Source: an uncultured Acetatifactor sp. (GTDB lineage Bacteria; Bacillota; Clostridia; Lachnospirales; Lachnospiraceae). From it: a stretch of 7,609 nt of DNA. The position numbers and the translations under genes were made by a program. Position 1 is the first letter of the stretch, and the number at the start of each line of letters is the position of its first letter. Shown piece by piece: positions 1 to 6,725 of the stretch. A model generated the notes under the pieces. The model had not been told where the DNA came from and searched no databases. It saw nothing but the letters and a program-made list of their open reading frames with translations. The stretch spans positions 1 through 7,609 of the forward strand of contig CAJUGT010000168.1 in assembly GCA_910586435.1 (NCBI GenBank), in the 5' to 3' direction.

Positions 1-34
1 CTGGATGGATTCCGGTAATTACATGCTCTTTCAT
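1..34 (-). CDS. 5' end of an unidentified gene (partial)
   Basis: Only the first 11 codons lie in the window, reading MKEHVITGIHP on the minus strand before the sequence ends. The start at 34 is chosen because a GAGGGAG ribosome binding site (42-48) sits 7 nt upstream. Another ATG at 38, in a different frame, would be only 3 nt from that site. The gene diverges from the PRPP synthetase gene, with about 240 bp between the two starts. The fragment is too short to identify a family. Confidence 0.45.
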   Translation of the reverse strand, partial: MKEHVITGIHP

Positions 35-156
35 TCATTTTCTCCCTCTTGGGGCCGTTTGGGCTCACTGCTGTTTTTCCATAACCCCCTGGCGCCGCCA
101 TTTATTTATAACAATTCAGTGGCCTGTCCGAACTGTTACGCTTATTTATATATGTA

Positions 157-165
157 ATTATATCA
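157..165 (-). promoter_or_regulatory. possible extended -10 for the leftward gene
   Basis: On the minus strand this reads TGATATAAT, a perfect TATAAT preceded by the TGn extension, about 120 bp upstream of the partial gene starting at 34. No convincing -35 hexamer sits 16-18 bp further upstream. It lies in AT-rich DNA where such matches arise by chance, so it is tentative. The remaining DNA between it and position 48 holds a GGCGCC palindrome near 91-96 but no other signal I can support. Confidence 0.3.
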
Positions 166-178
166 TACAAGAAAATTC

Positions 179-207
179 TTGACGTGTCACTGGCATAATG
201 TTATAAA
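179..207 (+). promoter_or_regulatory. sigma-A type promoter of the PRPP synthetase gene
   Basis: TTGACG at 179-184 (5 of 6 matches to TTGACA) is separated by exactly 17 bp from TATAAA at 202-207 (5 of 6 matches to TATAAT). Transcription would start near 214, leaving a leader of about 64 nt before the ATG at 278. The leader is A-rich and shows no clear terminator, riboswitch or stable hairpin, so the gene looks constitutively expressed from this promoter. Confidence 0.75.
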
Positions 208-277
208 TTAATTAGCAAAAGAAACAAAACATCAAAACTATTATCCACTGAGTGAAACATAATAATTGGAGGTTATC

Positions 278-1471
278 ATGCCGAACTTACACGAATTGGA
301 AAACGCCATGCCGGTAGCGCCTTTAAAAATTGTTCCGCTGCCTTCCGCAAGACAAATGGGCCAACGCATCAATGAGTATATGGTGCAATTCCGAAAAAGC
401 ATCCGCAATGACAAAGTAAAAAAAGACCCTGCCTTTCACAATTATATTGTCAGCAATTATCTGGTGGATGTGGAAACCCCCCGTTTTGGCAGCGGAGAAG
501 GGAAGGCCAGCTTCCGTGAGTCCATCCGCGGCACAGATTTGTTTCTGCTTGTGGATGTATGTAATCATAGCATTACCTACAATATCAATGGCTATACCAA
601 TCACATGTCCCCAGATGACCATTATCAGGATTTGAAACGTGTCATTGCCGCCTGCAACGGCAAAGCACACCGCATCAATGTCATTATGCCATTTCTATAT
701 GAGGGCAGACAGCATAAGAGAAACAGCCGGGAATCGCTGGACTGCGCCTATGCTCTGGCAGAACTGCGGGATATGGGAATCAGCAATTTCATAACCTTCG
801 ACGCGCATGATCCCAGGGTGCAGAATTCCATACCGCTGAATGGTTTTGATAATTTCACGCCCCCTTATCAGTTTATAAAGGCACTGTTGAATTCCGAAGA
901 TGATTTATTTGTAGACAAAGAGCATTTGATTGTGATCAGTCCTGATGAAGGTGCGTTAGACCGGGCGATATATTTTGCCAGCGTCCTTGGTGTGGATACA
1001 GGTATGTTCTATAAACGGCGTGATTATTCCACTGTGGTAAACGGTAAGAATCCCATTGTTGCCCATGAATTTCTGGGAGACAATATTGATGGTAAAGATA
1101 TAATTATTATTGACGACATAATTTCTTCCGGCCAAAGCATGTTGGACACTGCGAAGCAGCTTAAGAAAAAGAATGCCGGACGGGTATTTATCTGTTGTAC
1201 TTTTGGATTGTTTACCGAAGGCTTGGATTCCTTTGACGAAGCATATGAAAAAGGATATTTTGATAAGGTTGTGACGACAAATCTGACATATCTTCCTCCC
1301 GAACTCTATTCCCGTCCCTACTTTATCGAAACGGATATGAGCAAATTTATTGCCTCCCTGATAGATTTCATGAATCATGATGCTTCTCTTACCAATACCC
1401 TCGCCACCACAGAGAAAATCCATGGAATTCTGGAAGCATACAATAATCGTATGGAAATAGACCTGACCTGA
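278..1471 (+). CDS. prs: ribose-phosphate pyrophosphokinase (PRPP synthetase), long variant
   Basis: Predicted to make 5-phosphoribosyl-1-pyrophosphate from ribose 5-phosphate and ATP in the cytoplasm, for purine, pyrimidine, NAD, histidine and tryptophan synthesis. The protein has 397 residues. Visible motifs are RESIRG (80-85), MPFLYEGRQ (137-145, equivalent to the PYxxxxRQ ATP-site segment), DAHDP (175-179, equivalent to the metal-binding DxH), SPDEGALDRA (221-230) and the phosphoribosyl loop IIIIDDIISSGQS (275-287). It is longer than the usual 310-320 residues and its N-terminal lobe is divergent; a long PRPP synthetase subgroup of about 380-400 residues is known in Clostridia. The ATG at 278 is chosen because GGAGG (268-272) lies 5 nt upstream. 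An in-frame TTG at 266 overlaps that site and is unlikely. The gene appears monocistronic and converges on the kinase gene. Confidence 0.93.
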   Translation: MPNLHELENAMPVAPLKIVPLPSARQMGQRINEYMVQFRKSIRNDKVKKDPAFHNYIVSNYLVDVETPRFGSGEGKASFRESIRGTDLFLLVDVCNHSITYNINGYTNHMSPDDHYQDLKRVIAACNGKAHRINVIMPFLYEGRQHKRNSRESLDCAYALAELRDMGISNFITFDAHDPRVQNSIPLNGFDNFTPPYQFIKALLNSEDDLFVDKEHLIVISPDEGALDRAIYFASVLGVDTGMFYKRRDYSTVVNGKNPIVAHEFLGDNIDGKDIIIIDDIISSGQSMLDTAKQLKKKNAGRVFICCTFGLFTEGLDSFDEAYEKGYFDKVVTTNLTYLPPELYSRPYFIETDMSKFIASLIDFMNHDASLTNTLATTEKIHGILEAYNNRMEIDLT

Positions 1472-1484
1472 GAAAAAATGTATT

Positions 1485-1637
1485 ATGGGACTGCCAGTGC
1501 CGGATATTTTGCCAGTCTGCAAGGCGGAGGAATAAGGCGATGCGGTGGACACGCCTGCTGACGACAACGCAGTAGATGGCAAAATAGGCGGTGCTGAAAG
1601 TGCGGTTACTGACCGGATGGAGTACTGGCAGTCCCAT
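1485..1637. repeat. nested inverted repeat between convergent genes
   Basis: ATGGGACTGCCAGT (1485-1498) is the exact reverse complement of 1624-1637. Inside it, TATTTTGCCA (1505-1514) is the exact reverse complement of 1577-1586. The two nested arm pairs make an imperfect palindrome of about 153 bp with unpaired stretches of 6 nt on one side and 37 nt on the other. It begins 13 bp after the PRPP synthetase stop and ends 64 bp from the kinase stop. No coding potential is convincing. It may be a miniature palindromic repeat and could also block read-through in both directions. It lacks the short GC stem and T-run of a standard terminator. The rest of the 1472-1701 intergenic DNA shows nothing else clear. 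Confidence 0.6.
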
Positions 1638-1701
1638 GTAAGAATATGGCAATCATCCTCAGAAAAGGCCTTCTTCTCAAATGACCTTCTCCTCAAATCC
1701 C

Positions 1702-4389
1702 TCAATGGTCCATATACTCTGGAAACGAAATAATCGTTTTGAATAAATCTCCGTCCAGAAGAATTTCAAAGCTTCCTCCCTGCACTTGTACCAGGCTTTT
1801 GGCAATGGAAAGCCCTAATCCGCTGCCCTCTGTGGTTCTGGCAGAATCACCACGTATAAAGCGCTCTGTCAGTTCATCGGGGCGGATATTCATCTGTTCT
1901 TTGGAGATGTTCTTCACAGATACTTCTATTCTGTTCCCCTCTTTCACCATATCAATATAAATTCTTGTTCCTTCCAGGGCATATTTGCAGATGTTGTTGA
2001 ATAGATTTTCCATCACCCTCCACATTCTATTGCTGTCCGCGCACACATAAGCCGGTATGTCATGATCTTCAAAAATCACCTGTAATTTACACTCTTCCAG
2101 CCTTTCGGAAAATTCACCTATACTTTGGTTGATAAGTTCAGCCAGATTCAATTTTTCCTTGTTTAATACAATATTACCGGATGAAATCTTAGATGCTTCC
2201 ACCAAATCATCCGTGAGCTGTTTCAGGCGATGGGCTTTCCCGTCAAGGATGTCAATGTATCCTTTTGCAGGTTCATCTTCTATCTTCAATCGTTTCAGCA
2301 AATCCACATAATTGATAATTGATGTGAGCGGCGTCTTAATATCATGGGACACATTGGTAATCAAATCTGTCTTCATTCGTTCGTCTTTCATGCTGGTTTT
2401 TACCGCTTTATGGATTCCCTCTCCGATATTGTTCACTGCGTCCGCCAGCTCTTTTCCCGAGCCATGAAGTTTGTCTGCGTCTATCTTAAACTCCACTTCT
2501 CCGTCACGAATTTTTTTAATCGCTTCTACTATTTCTATCTGCTCCACATTCCGCCGAAACAGATACATGCCCACAGCCACATCCAATACCACCATAACAA
2601 CTAAAACACATACCGCATATATGTGCTGCCGTTCCAGAAATCTGTAAGCCATTACGATGCCCACCAGGTTGGAAAACAGGAACAGATTATAAGGCAGCAG
2701 CATACTGATGACCGAATTTTTATGTTGCAGGATAAACCGGGCGGTGCGGCTGATTGTTTCACAGACATAGTATAGAAAACTGCCCCTCCACAGATGATTT
2801 GCCCTTGTGCGGCGCACCATGCTGTACCAGATGAGCTGAAAAGATACACTGATATAGATTCCATAGAGCGCAAATACCCCATAGCGGTATACTCCTGCCA
2901 GCTGAATTCCCAGCAGCTCTATGGGAAGAACTCCTCCGTTGTCAGCTATTTCCATAATCAAATGGTATCCCTTTATGCCTCCGTACATCAGAATACAGTT
3001 CAGCACAACCACAACCTCTATCCAGACATGATCAAAACGATTCAAAAGCCAGACATTTTCTCCGTTCTCATTGACGGAAACGCCTGTGGTAATTGTCATA
3101 TAGATACCAATTCCAAGCCATAGTACCGCCAGGAAGACAATCAGACTGATAATCCTGTCCACATTGGGTACTATCTTCTGGTACACCGCATTTGCCGTAT
3201 AGAAGGCATCTCCTTCCACTGCGTAATTGGTGTCCACGCAAAGCCAGATATGTGTGGTGTCAGGATAAGCATAATTGTATAAACCAATGTATTCGTCTAT
3301 TTCTTCTTCGCTCAAAACAGTATTTCCCATAAATACCAAACTGTCAGGATAATAAATCAGATAACGTCTGTATTCCAGAAAATATTCTGTGACCTCATTG
3401 TCCTTCAAATCCTTAATCTGCGGAATATTCGTATATGTGGACATCCCACGATCTGTCATCATTCTTATCATATATTTTACATTGGTATTGTTTTCTTTAT
3501 AGGCATCTTTAAAAAGCTGGTATCGCTGATAATTCGCTGTCAGGCTGGTGATTGCAGCAGCTACATTATCCTGAAGCTTAATATAATCCACCCAATTATC
3601 CACACATTCTGTCAGCTGCCGTTTTCCGTCCGCAGTACTGTAATGGCAATTCAGCATGGGAACCGCCACAGTCAAACTCCCATCGTCTTCTCTGCTGACG
3701 CTTATCTGGCTCAGCCCCTGAGACATGATATATGAAAACGCCAAATCCTCCAATTGATCCTGCGTATATTCGCTTAGTTTCTCTGAGACAGCGTTCATCT
3801 CTCCCGCATTCTTTCCCGAGTCCAAATGGTTTTCTTTTGCCGAATCGACTGTAACAGGTTCCTCAACTCCCTTATCCACCCTGTTAAAATTCGCAAAATA
3901 AAGCTGTCCATAACTGTCCAGGGCAAAATTTTCAGGATAAATGCAGTACCCAAAATAATTGACAAATTCTGACATACTCATCATACGTGTGGTATGTTTT
4001 ACGCCATATTTTCCCCATTTTATAATATCGTCAAGCTCATATACCACAGATACGGCGCATCCCTGGTCTGCGCCAATTTTACTTGCGTAATCCGTGACAT
4101 TTATTTTCTTATAAGGATCAAATTCGTCCCTGGTCTCCAACTGTTCCTTTACCACTACCAGCTGCGTAATGTCGGAGACAGCATTGCGGAACAGGTCATG
4201 GTAAATATCGGATTCTTCAAATTCCAGCCCCGCATCTATGGGAAAAATCCTGTAAGTTTTGGTTCCGTCAATGGAATTGACAGTGATATAAGAATTCAGC
4301 AAAATACCCGCAACCGCTATCATTATGCCTGCTGCCAGAATATGCTGGAGTAGCCCAAACCACATTCGTTTTAACATCGGCCTCTTCAT
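1702..4389 (-). CDS. large membrane sensor histidine kinase, six predicted TM segments
   Basis: Sensor half of a two-component system, 895 residues. TM1 is at about 11-33, followed by an extracytoplasmic region to about 410 that I do not recognise. Five further hydrophobic segments lie at about 412-433, 455-477, 498-523, 561-583 and 588-610. Basic residues at 1-8, 526-535 and 612-613 fit an inside orientation for those ends. A HAMP-like linker (about 614-665) leads to the HisKA domain with SHDIKTPLTS (phosphorylated His682). The ATPase domain has the N-box ENLFNN (794-799) and GSGLGL (855-860). A canonical DxGxG G1 box is not visible: KNISKEQMNI (826-835) leads directly into the F-box-like LTERFIRGD. 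The start at 4389 follows AGGGAGG closely (3 nt from its end). It is 21 bp downstream of the regulator gene and surely co-transcribed with it. The signal is unknown. Confidence 0.92.
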   Translation of the reverse strand: MKRPMLKRMWFGLLQHILAAGIMIAVAGILLNSYITVNSIDGTKTYRIFPIDAGLEFEESDIYHDLFRNAVSDITQLVVVKEQLETRDEFDPYKKINVTDYASKIGADQGCAVSVVYELDDIIKWGKYGVKHTTRMMSMSEFVNYFGYCIYPENFALDSYGQLYFANFNRVDKGVEEPVTVDSAKENHLDSGKNAGEMNAVSEKLSEYTQDQLEDLAFSYIMSQGLSQISVSREDDGSLTVAVPMLNCHYSTADGKRQLTECVDNWVDYIKLQDNVAAAITSLTANYQRYQLFKDAYKENNTNVKYMIRMMTDRGMSTYTNIPQIKDLKDNEVTEYFLEYRRYLIYYPDSLVFMGNTVLSEEEIDEYIGLYNYAYPDTTHIWLCVDTNYAVEGDAFYTANAVYQKIVPNVDRIISLIVFLAVLWLGIGIYMTITTGVSVNENGENVWLLNRFDHVWIEVVVVLNCILMYGGIKGYHLIMEIADNGGVLPIELLGIQLAGVYRYGVFALYGIYISVSFQLIWYSMVRRTRANHLWRGSFLYYVCETISRTARFILQHKNSVISMLLPYNLFLFSNLVGIVMAYRFLERQHIYAVCVLVVMVVLDVAVGMYLFRRNVEQIEIVEAIKKIRDGEVEFKIDADKLHGSGKELADAVNNIGEGIHKAVKTSMKDERMKTDLITNVSHDIKTPLTSIINYVDLLKRLKIEDEPAKGYIDILDGKAHRLKQLTDDLVEASKISSGNIVLNKEKLNLAELINQSIGEFSERLEECKLQVIFEDHDIPAYVCADSNRMWRVMENLFNNICKYALEGTRIYIDMVKEGNRIEVSVKNISKEQMNIRPDELTERFIRGDSARTTEGSGLGLSIAKSLVQVQGGSFEILLDGDLFKTIISFPEYMDH

Positions 4390-4410
4390 GTTCCTCCCTG
4401 CCGCATATTT

Positions 4411-5103
4411 TTATTGTTTGTCAATTTTGTATCCCACACCCCAAACCACTTTAAGATACCTTGGTTCCTTGGGATTAATCTCAATTTTTTCCCGAATATG
4501 GCGGATATGCACCGCAACCGTGTTGTCTGCGCCAATTGCGTCTTCATTCCAGATGCTCTCATAAATCTGATCTATGGAAAACACCCTCCCCTGATTTTTC
4601 ATTAATAACAACAGGATATTATATTCTATGGGGGTCATTTTTACCGGTTCATCATCCACCGTCACCTGTTTGGTGTCATCATTGATGACAAGCCCTCCCA
4701 CCTGATAAACCGCCTTATTTTCCACATTCAGACTTCCAAGGGATGTATAGCGGCGCAGATTAGACTTCACTCTGGCTGCCAGCTCCAACGGATTAAAGGG
4801 TTTTGTAATATAATCGTCGGCGCCGATGTTCAGCCCCAATATTTTGTCCGTGTCCTCTGACTTGGCGGAAAGCATAATTATGGGAATACTGCTGTATTCA
4901 CGTATCTTCAAAGTTGCGCGAATTCCGTCCAGTTTCGGCATCATGACGTCCATAATCAACAAATGAATGTCCTCTTTTTTCAAAATTTCCATTGCCTGCG
5001 CACCGTCAAATGCTTTGTATATCTGATACCCATCCTGGCTTAGATAAATCTCAATTGCATCCACTATTTCTCTGTCATCATCACATACAAGTATATTTGC
5101 CAT
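4411..5103 (-). CDS. OmpR/PhoB-family response regulator (VanR-like)
   Basis: Cytoplasmic DNA-binding partner of the adjacent kinase, 230 residues, the usual length for the family. The receiver domain (about 2-115) has the acidic pocket D8-D10, phospho-acceptor Asp52 in IMDVMMPKLDG, Ser79 and Lys101 in TKPF. The C-terminal winged helix (about 130-229) contains MTPIEYNILLLLM and ends in VAVHIRHIREKIE...VVWGVGYK, typical of the OmpR class and closest in style to VanR. The reading frame is open to 5205, but the start is placed at 5103 because MANILVCDDD is the normal receiver N-terminus and AAGAGG (5110-5115) lies 6 nt upstream. The upstream 34 codons overlap pgeF and look non-coding. The 76-bp gap to pgeF has only a weak GACGG/CCGTC stem and no clear promoter, so transcription may continue from pgeF. 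Confidence 0.94.
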   Translation of the reverse strand: MANILVCDDDREIVDAIEIYLSQDGYQIYKAFDGAQAMEILKKEDIHLLIMDVMMPKLDGIRATLKIREYSSIPIIMLSAKSEDTDKILGLNIGADDYITKPFNPLELAARVKSNLRRYTSLGSLNVENKAVYQVGGLVINDDTKQVTVDDEPVKMTPIEYNILLLLMKNQGRVFSIDQIYESIWNEDAIGADNTVAVHIRHIREKIEINPKEPRYLKVVWGVGYKIDKQ

Positions 5104-5179
5104 ATTGTACCTCTTATTACTGTCTCTCAGACGGCCCATTTGCGTCCGTCGTTTCCCTTGATTTGCTGCCTGCTGATAT

Positions 5180-6052
5180 TTATCTCTCTCCGCCGCCTGG
5201 CGCAAGCATCAGAAACGCGCCAAAATTCCCCCGCCGTTCCCCGTTGGCTCTGTGAGAAAAGAGATATTCACTGTTATGGCAGGTGCAGATATCTGTTACT
5301 GTAATATGCTCCTGCAAAATTCCTGCCTGCAACAATATTTTTTTATTGGAATTCCATAAATCCAATTGGTATTTTCCGGCTCTTTTGCCCGGAAAGACTA
5401 CATCCTCTCCAAACAAATCCATAAAACGTTGGGCCACATCCTCACTGACCTCATAACAATCCCGGCAAATGGAAGGTCCAATGGCTGCGTATAAACTCTC
5501 TGGTCTGCTTCCATAAGCCTGTTCCATAGCCCTCACCATATACGCCCCCATTCCGGCCACAGTCCCCCGCCAGCCAGAATGTGCCAATCCAACAGCGAAA
5601 TGCTCCACATCCACAAAAAACAGGGGAACACAGTCCGCAAAATAGGTCACAAGCACAATTCCGGGCTCATTGGTAATGAGGCCGTCCACATCCTGGAAGG
5701 ATTGCCGCAGAATGCCGGTTCCCTTATCCTGTGCGGTCACTTTTCGGATGTTCGTGGTATGGGTTTGATGCGAAGCCACCATATCATTTACTTTACATTC
5801 CAGTATATCCGCTATTCTTCCATAATTTTCTCTTACTGCATCAGGATTGTCCCCTCTGGTAAAACTCAGATTCATGGTGGAAAACTCACCCATGCTTCTT
5901 CCTCCCAAGCGGGTTGAAACCATATGTTTTATAATCCCTGTATGTTCCAAAAGCGGAAAGGTGAGATATTCCAATTCCGTCCCATCCTTTTGCGTTACCG
6001 CATTTTGCCTGAGAACTTCCCCATTTTCGTGAAATCGTTTTATATGATACAT
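5180..6052 (-). CDS. pgeF: PgeF/YfiH-YlmD family protein (peptidoglycan editing factor; polyphenol oxidase/nucleoside phosphorylase fold)
   Basis: Cytoplasmic single-domain enzyme of 290 residues, a little longer than many members. The family is known as a peptidoglycan editing factor that prevents misincorporation of serine into the stem peptide in E. coli, and related proteins phosphorolyse or deaminate purine nucleosides. The expected metal/catalytic triad is present: His98 in SHQTHT, Cys141 in YFADCVP and His158 in LAHSGWRGT. The Cys-His spacing of 17 is the same as in YlmD. IGPSICRDCYEV (191-202) and the C-terminal CHN...LFSHRANGERRGNFGAF signature (258-280) also match. The ATG at 6052 is 13 bp from the yraN stop; its GAAAGG site (6062-6067) overlaps that stop, suggesting translational coupling. 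Which activity it has here cannot be told from sequence. Confidence 0.93.
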   Translation of the reverse strand: MYHIKRFHENGEVLRQNAVTQKDGTELEYLTFPLLEHTGIIKHMVSTRLGGRSMGEFSTMNLSFTRGDNPDAVRENYGRIADILECKVNDMVASHQTHTTNIRKVTAQDKGTGILRQSFQDVDGLITNEPGIVLVTYFADCVPLFFVDVEHFAVGLAHSGWRGTVAGMGAYMVRAMEQAYGSRPESLYAAIGPSICRDCYEVSEDVAQRFMDLFGEDVVFPGKRAGKYQLDLWNSNKKILLQAGILQEHITVTDICTCHNSEYLFSHRANGERRGNFGAFLMLAPGGGER

Positions 6053-6065
6053 GTGCCCTTACCTT

Positions 6066-6428
6066 TCAATAATGTGCATAAATGTGTGAGAAAGCATTTT
6101 GAATCCACTCCACTTTCCCATCTTGTATGCCAACCACATCATACCTAATACTGACACTTTCTCCCAGCCCATGAATAAATCGGTAATAATCCGCTACCTG
6201 GCAGATTTTTCGCTGTTTTGCATGACCCACGGCTGCAATGGCATATCCTTTCTCCGTACCCGTTCGATATTTTACCTCTACGAAAACCAGATACGCCTGA
6301 TGATACCCAATCAGGTCTATTTCACCCTGACGGCAGCGAAAATTGAACGCAATAATCTTCATTCCGTGCTCGGTCAGATACTTGGCTGCCAGTTGCTCCC
6401 CTGCGGCGCCTACTTTACGCTTATTCAA
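6066..6428 (-). CDS. yraN: YraN/UPF0102 family protein, nuclease-like fold, TTG start
   Basis: Small protein of 120 residues, the normal size for UPF0102. The family has a restriction-endonuclease-like core; its cellular role is not settled. The signature is complete: Glu11 in GAAGEQLAAKYL, GEIDLIG with Glu36 and Asp38, and VFVEVKYR with Glu51 and Lys53, matching an E-D-ExK type active site. The start is placed at TTG 6428 because alignment begins at NKRKVGAAGE and AGGAGA (6438-6443) lies 9 nt upstream. A GTG at 6485 is in frame, but its extra residues come from hairpin-repeat DNA. In Firmicutes yraN commonly sits near rnhB and ylqF; here a methyltransferase cassette occupies the upstream side. 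It probably forms an operon with pgeF. Confidence 0.9.
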   Translation of the reverse strand: MNKRKVGAAGEQLAAKYLTEHGMKIIAFNFRCRQGEIDLIGYHQAYLVFVEVKYRTGTEKGYAIAAVGHAKQRKICQVADYYRFIHGLGESVSIRYDVVGIQDGKVEWIQNAFSHIYAHY

Positions 6429-6437
6429 TATGGTTTT

Positions 6438-6469
6438 TCTCCTATTCCAGTTCCCGCAAGCGGGAACTT
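6438..6469 (-). repeat. 32-nt direct repeat, copy 1 (hairpin plus ribosome binding site of yraN)
   Basis: This segment matches 7522-7553 at 30 of 32 positions, the only differences being the two loop bases (AA here, TT there on the plus strand). It contains a perfect 20-nt hairpin at 6449-6468 (9-bp arms, 2-base loop) and, in the minus-strand direction, the GGAATAGGAGA that supplies the ribosome binding site of yraN. Confidence 0.85.
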
Positions 6470-6475
6470 GTTCCG

Positions 6476-6563
6476 GTCTCTCCACTGCGGCGCCCCAATG
6501 AGGGAAGGGTTATTCAGCCGCCTTTGCGTCTGAAAACCCTTCCGGGCGCCTCCGTTCCGAGAC
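6476..6563. repeat. 88-bp imperfect palindrome
   Basis: Three nested arm pairs are visible on the plus strand: GTCTC (6476-6480) with GAGAC (6559-6563); GGCGCCC (6489-6495) with GGGCGCC (6544-6550); and GGAAGGGTTATTCAG (6503-6517) with CTGAAAACCCTTCC (6530-6543), the last with one bulged base. The outer two pairs are separated by 8 nt on each side, a symmetric internal loop. The central loop is 12 nt. There is no T-run after it on the minus strand and only TGTTTTAAA on the plus strand, so it is not a clear terminator. It resembles a miniature palindromic element or a structured RNA. Confidence 0.75.
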
Positions 6564-6567
6564 TGTT

Positions 6568-6725
6568 TTAAACTCCTTTCAGATTGGTGTTGCTGAAAGC
6601 GGTTTCACCAAACCATTCGTTAAAATATCCAAAGTGGGAAGCCAGTCAACTATTTCACATGTGAATTCACCTTCATTTTCATGAATGCTCAAAAATTCAA
6701 TTCTATCTATTTCTGTAACAACTGG
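6568..6725 (-). pseudogene. possible frameshifted remnant of an unrecognised gene
   Basis: Right after the methyltransferase stop (TAA, 6726-6728) the same frame stays open for 48 codons to a TGA at 6579-6581, with no ATG. It encodes a protein-like stretch including TEIDRIEFLSIHENEGEF and CEIVDWLPTLDIL. In another frame, just after a TGA, the overlapping DNA encodes LASHFGYFNEWFGETAFSNT and ends at a TAA (6568-6570). Joining the first frame as far as IVDWL to the second gives a continuous protein-like tail, as expected from one indel. I do not recognise the product. Chance open frames cannot be ruled out. Confidence 0.35.

Noticed and set aside
1..34. Tryptophanyl-tRNA synthetase start
   Set aside because: TGIHP slightly resembles the SGIQPSG start, but the next codon begins with G, so it is not serine, and 11 residues are too few.
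266..277. TTG start for the PRPP synthetase four codons upstream
   Set aside because: The TTG overlaps the GGAGG that correctly serves the ATG at 278.
956..1705. 249-codon open frame antisense to the PRPP synthetase gene
   Set aside because: It lies opposite a strongly conserved gene, has no recognisable domain, and its beginning runs through the inverted repeat.
5104..5205. N-terminal extension of the response regulator
   Set aside because: It overlaps the end of pgeF, has no family similarity, and a proper ribosome binding site precedes the ATG at 5103.
6429..6485. GTG start of yraN at 6485
   Set aside because: The 19 extra residues are encoded by repeat DNA and lie outside the family's conserved start.
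6099..6533. 144-codon plus-strand open frame across yraN and the palindrome
   Set aside because: Antisense to yraN; its C-terminal part is just translated hairpin repeat and palindrome DNA.
6476..6563. Rho-independent terminator
   Set aside because: Strong stem, but no T-run on the minus strand and only a short TTTT on the plus strand; the structure is larger and more complex than a terminator.
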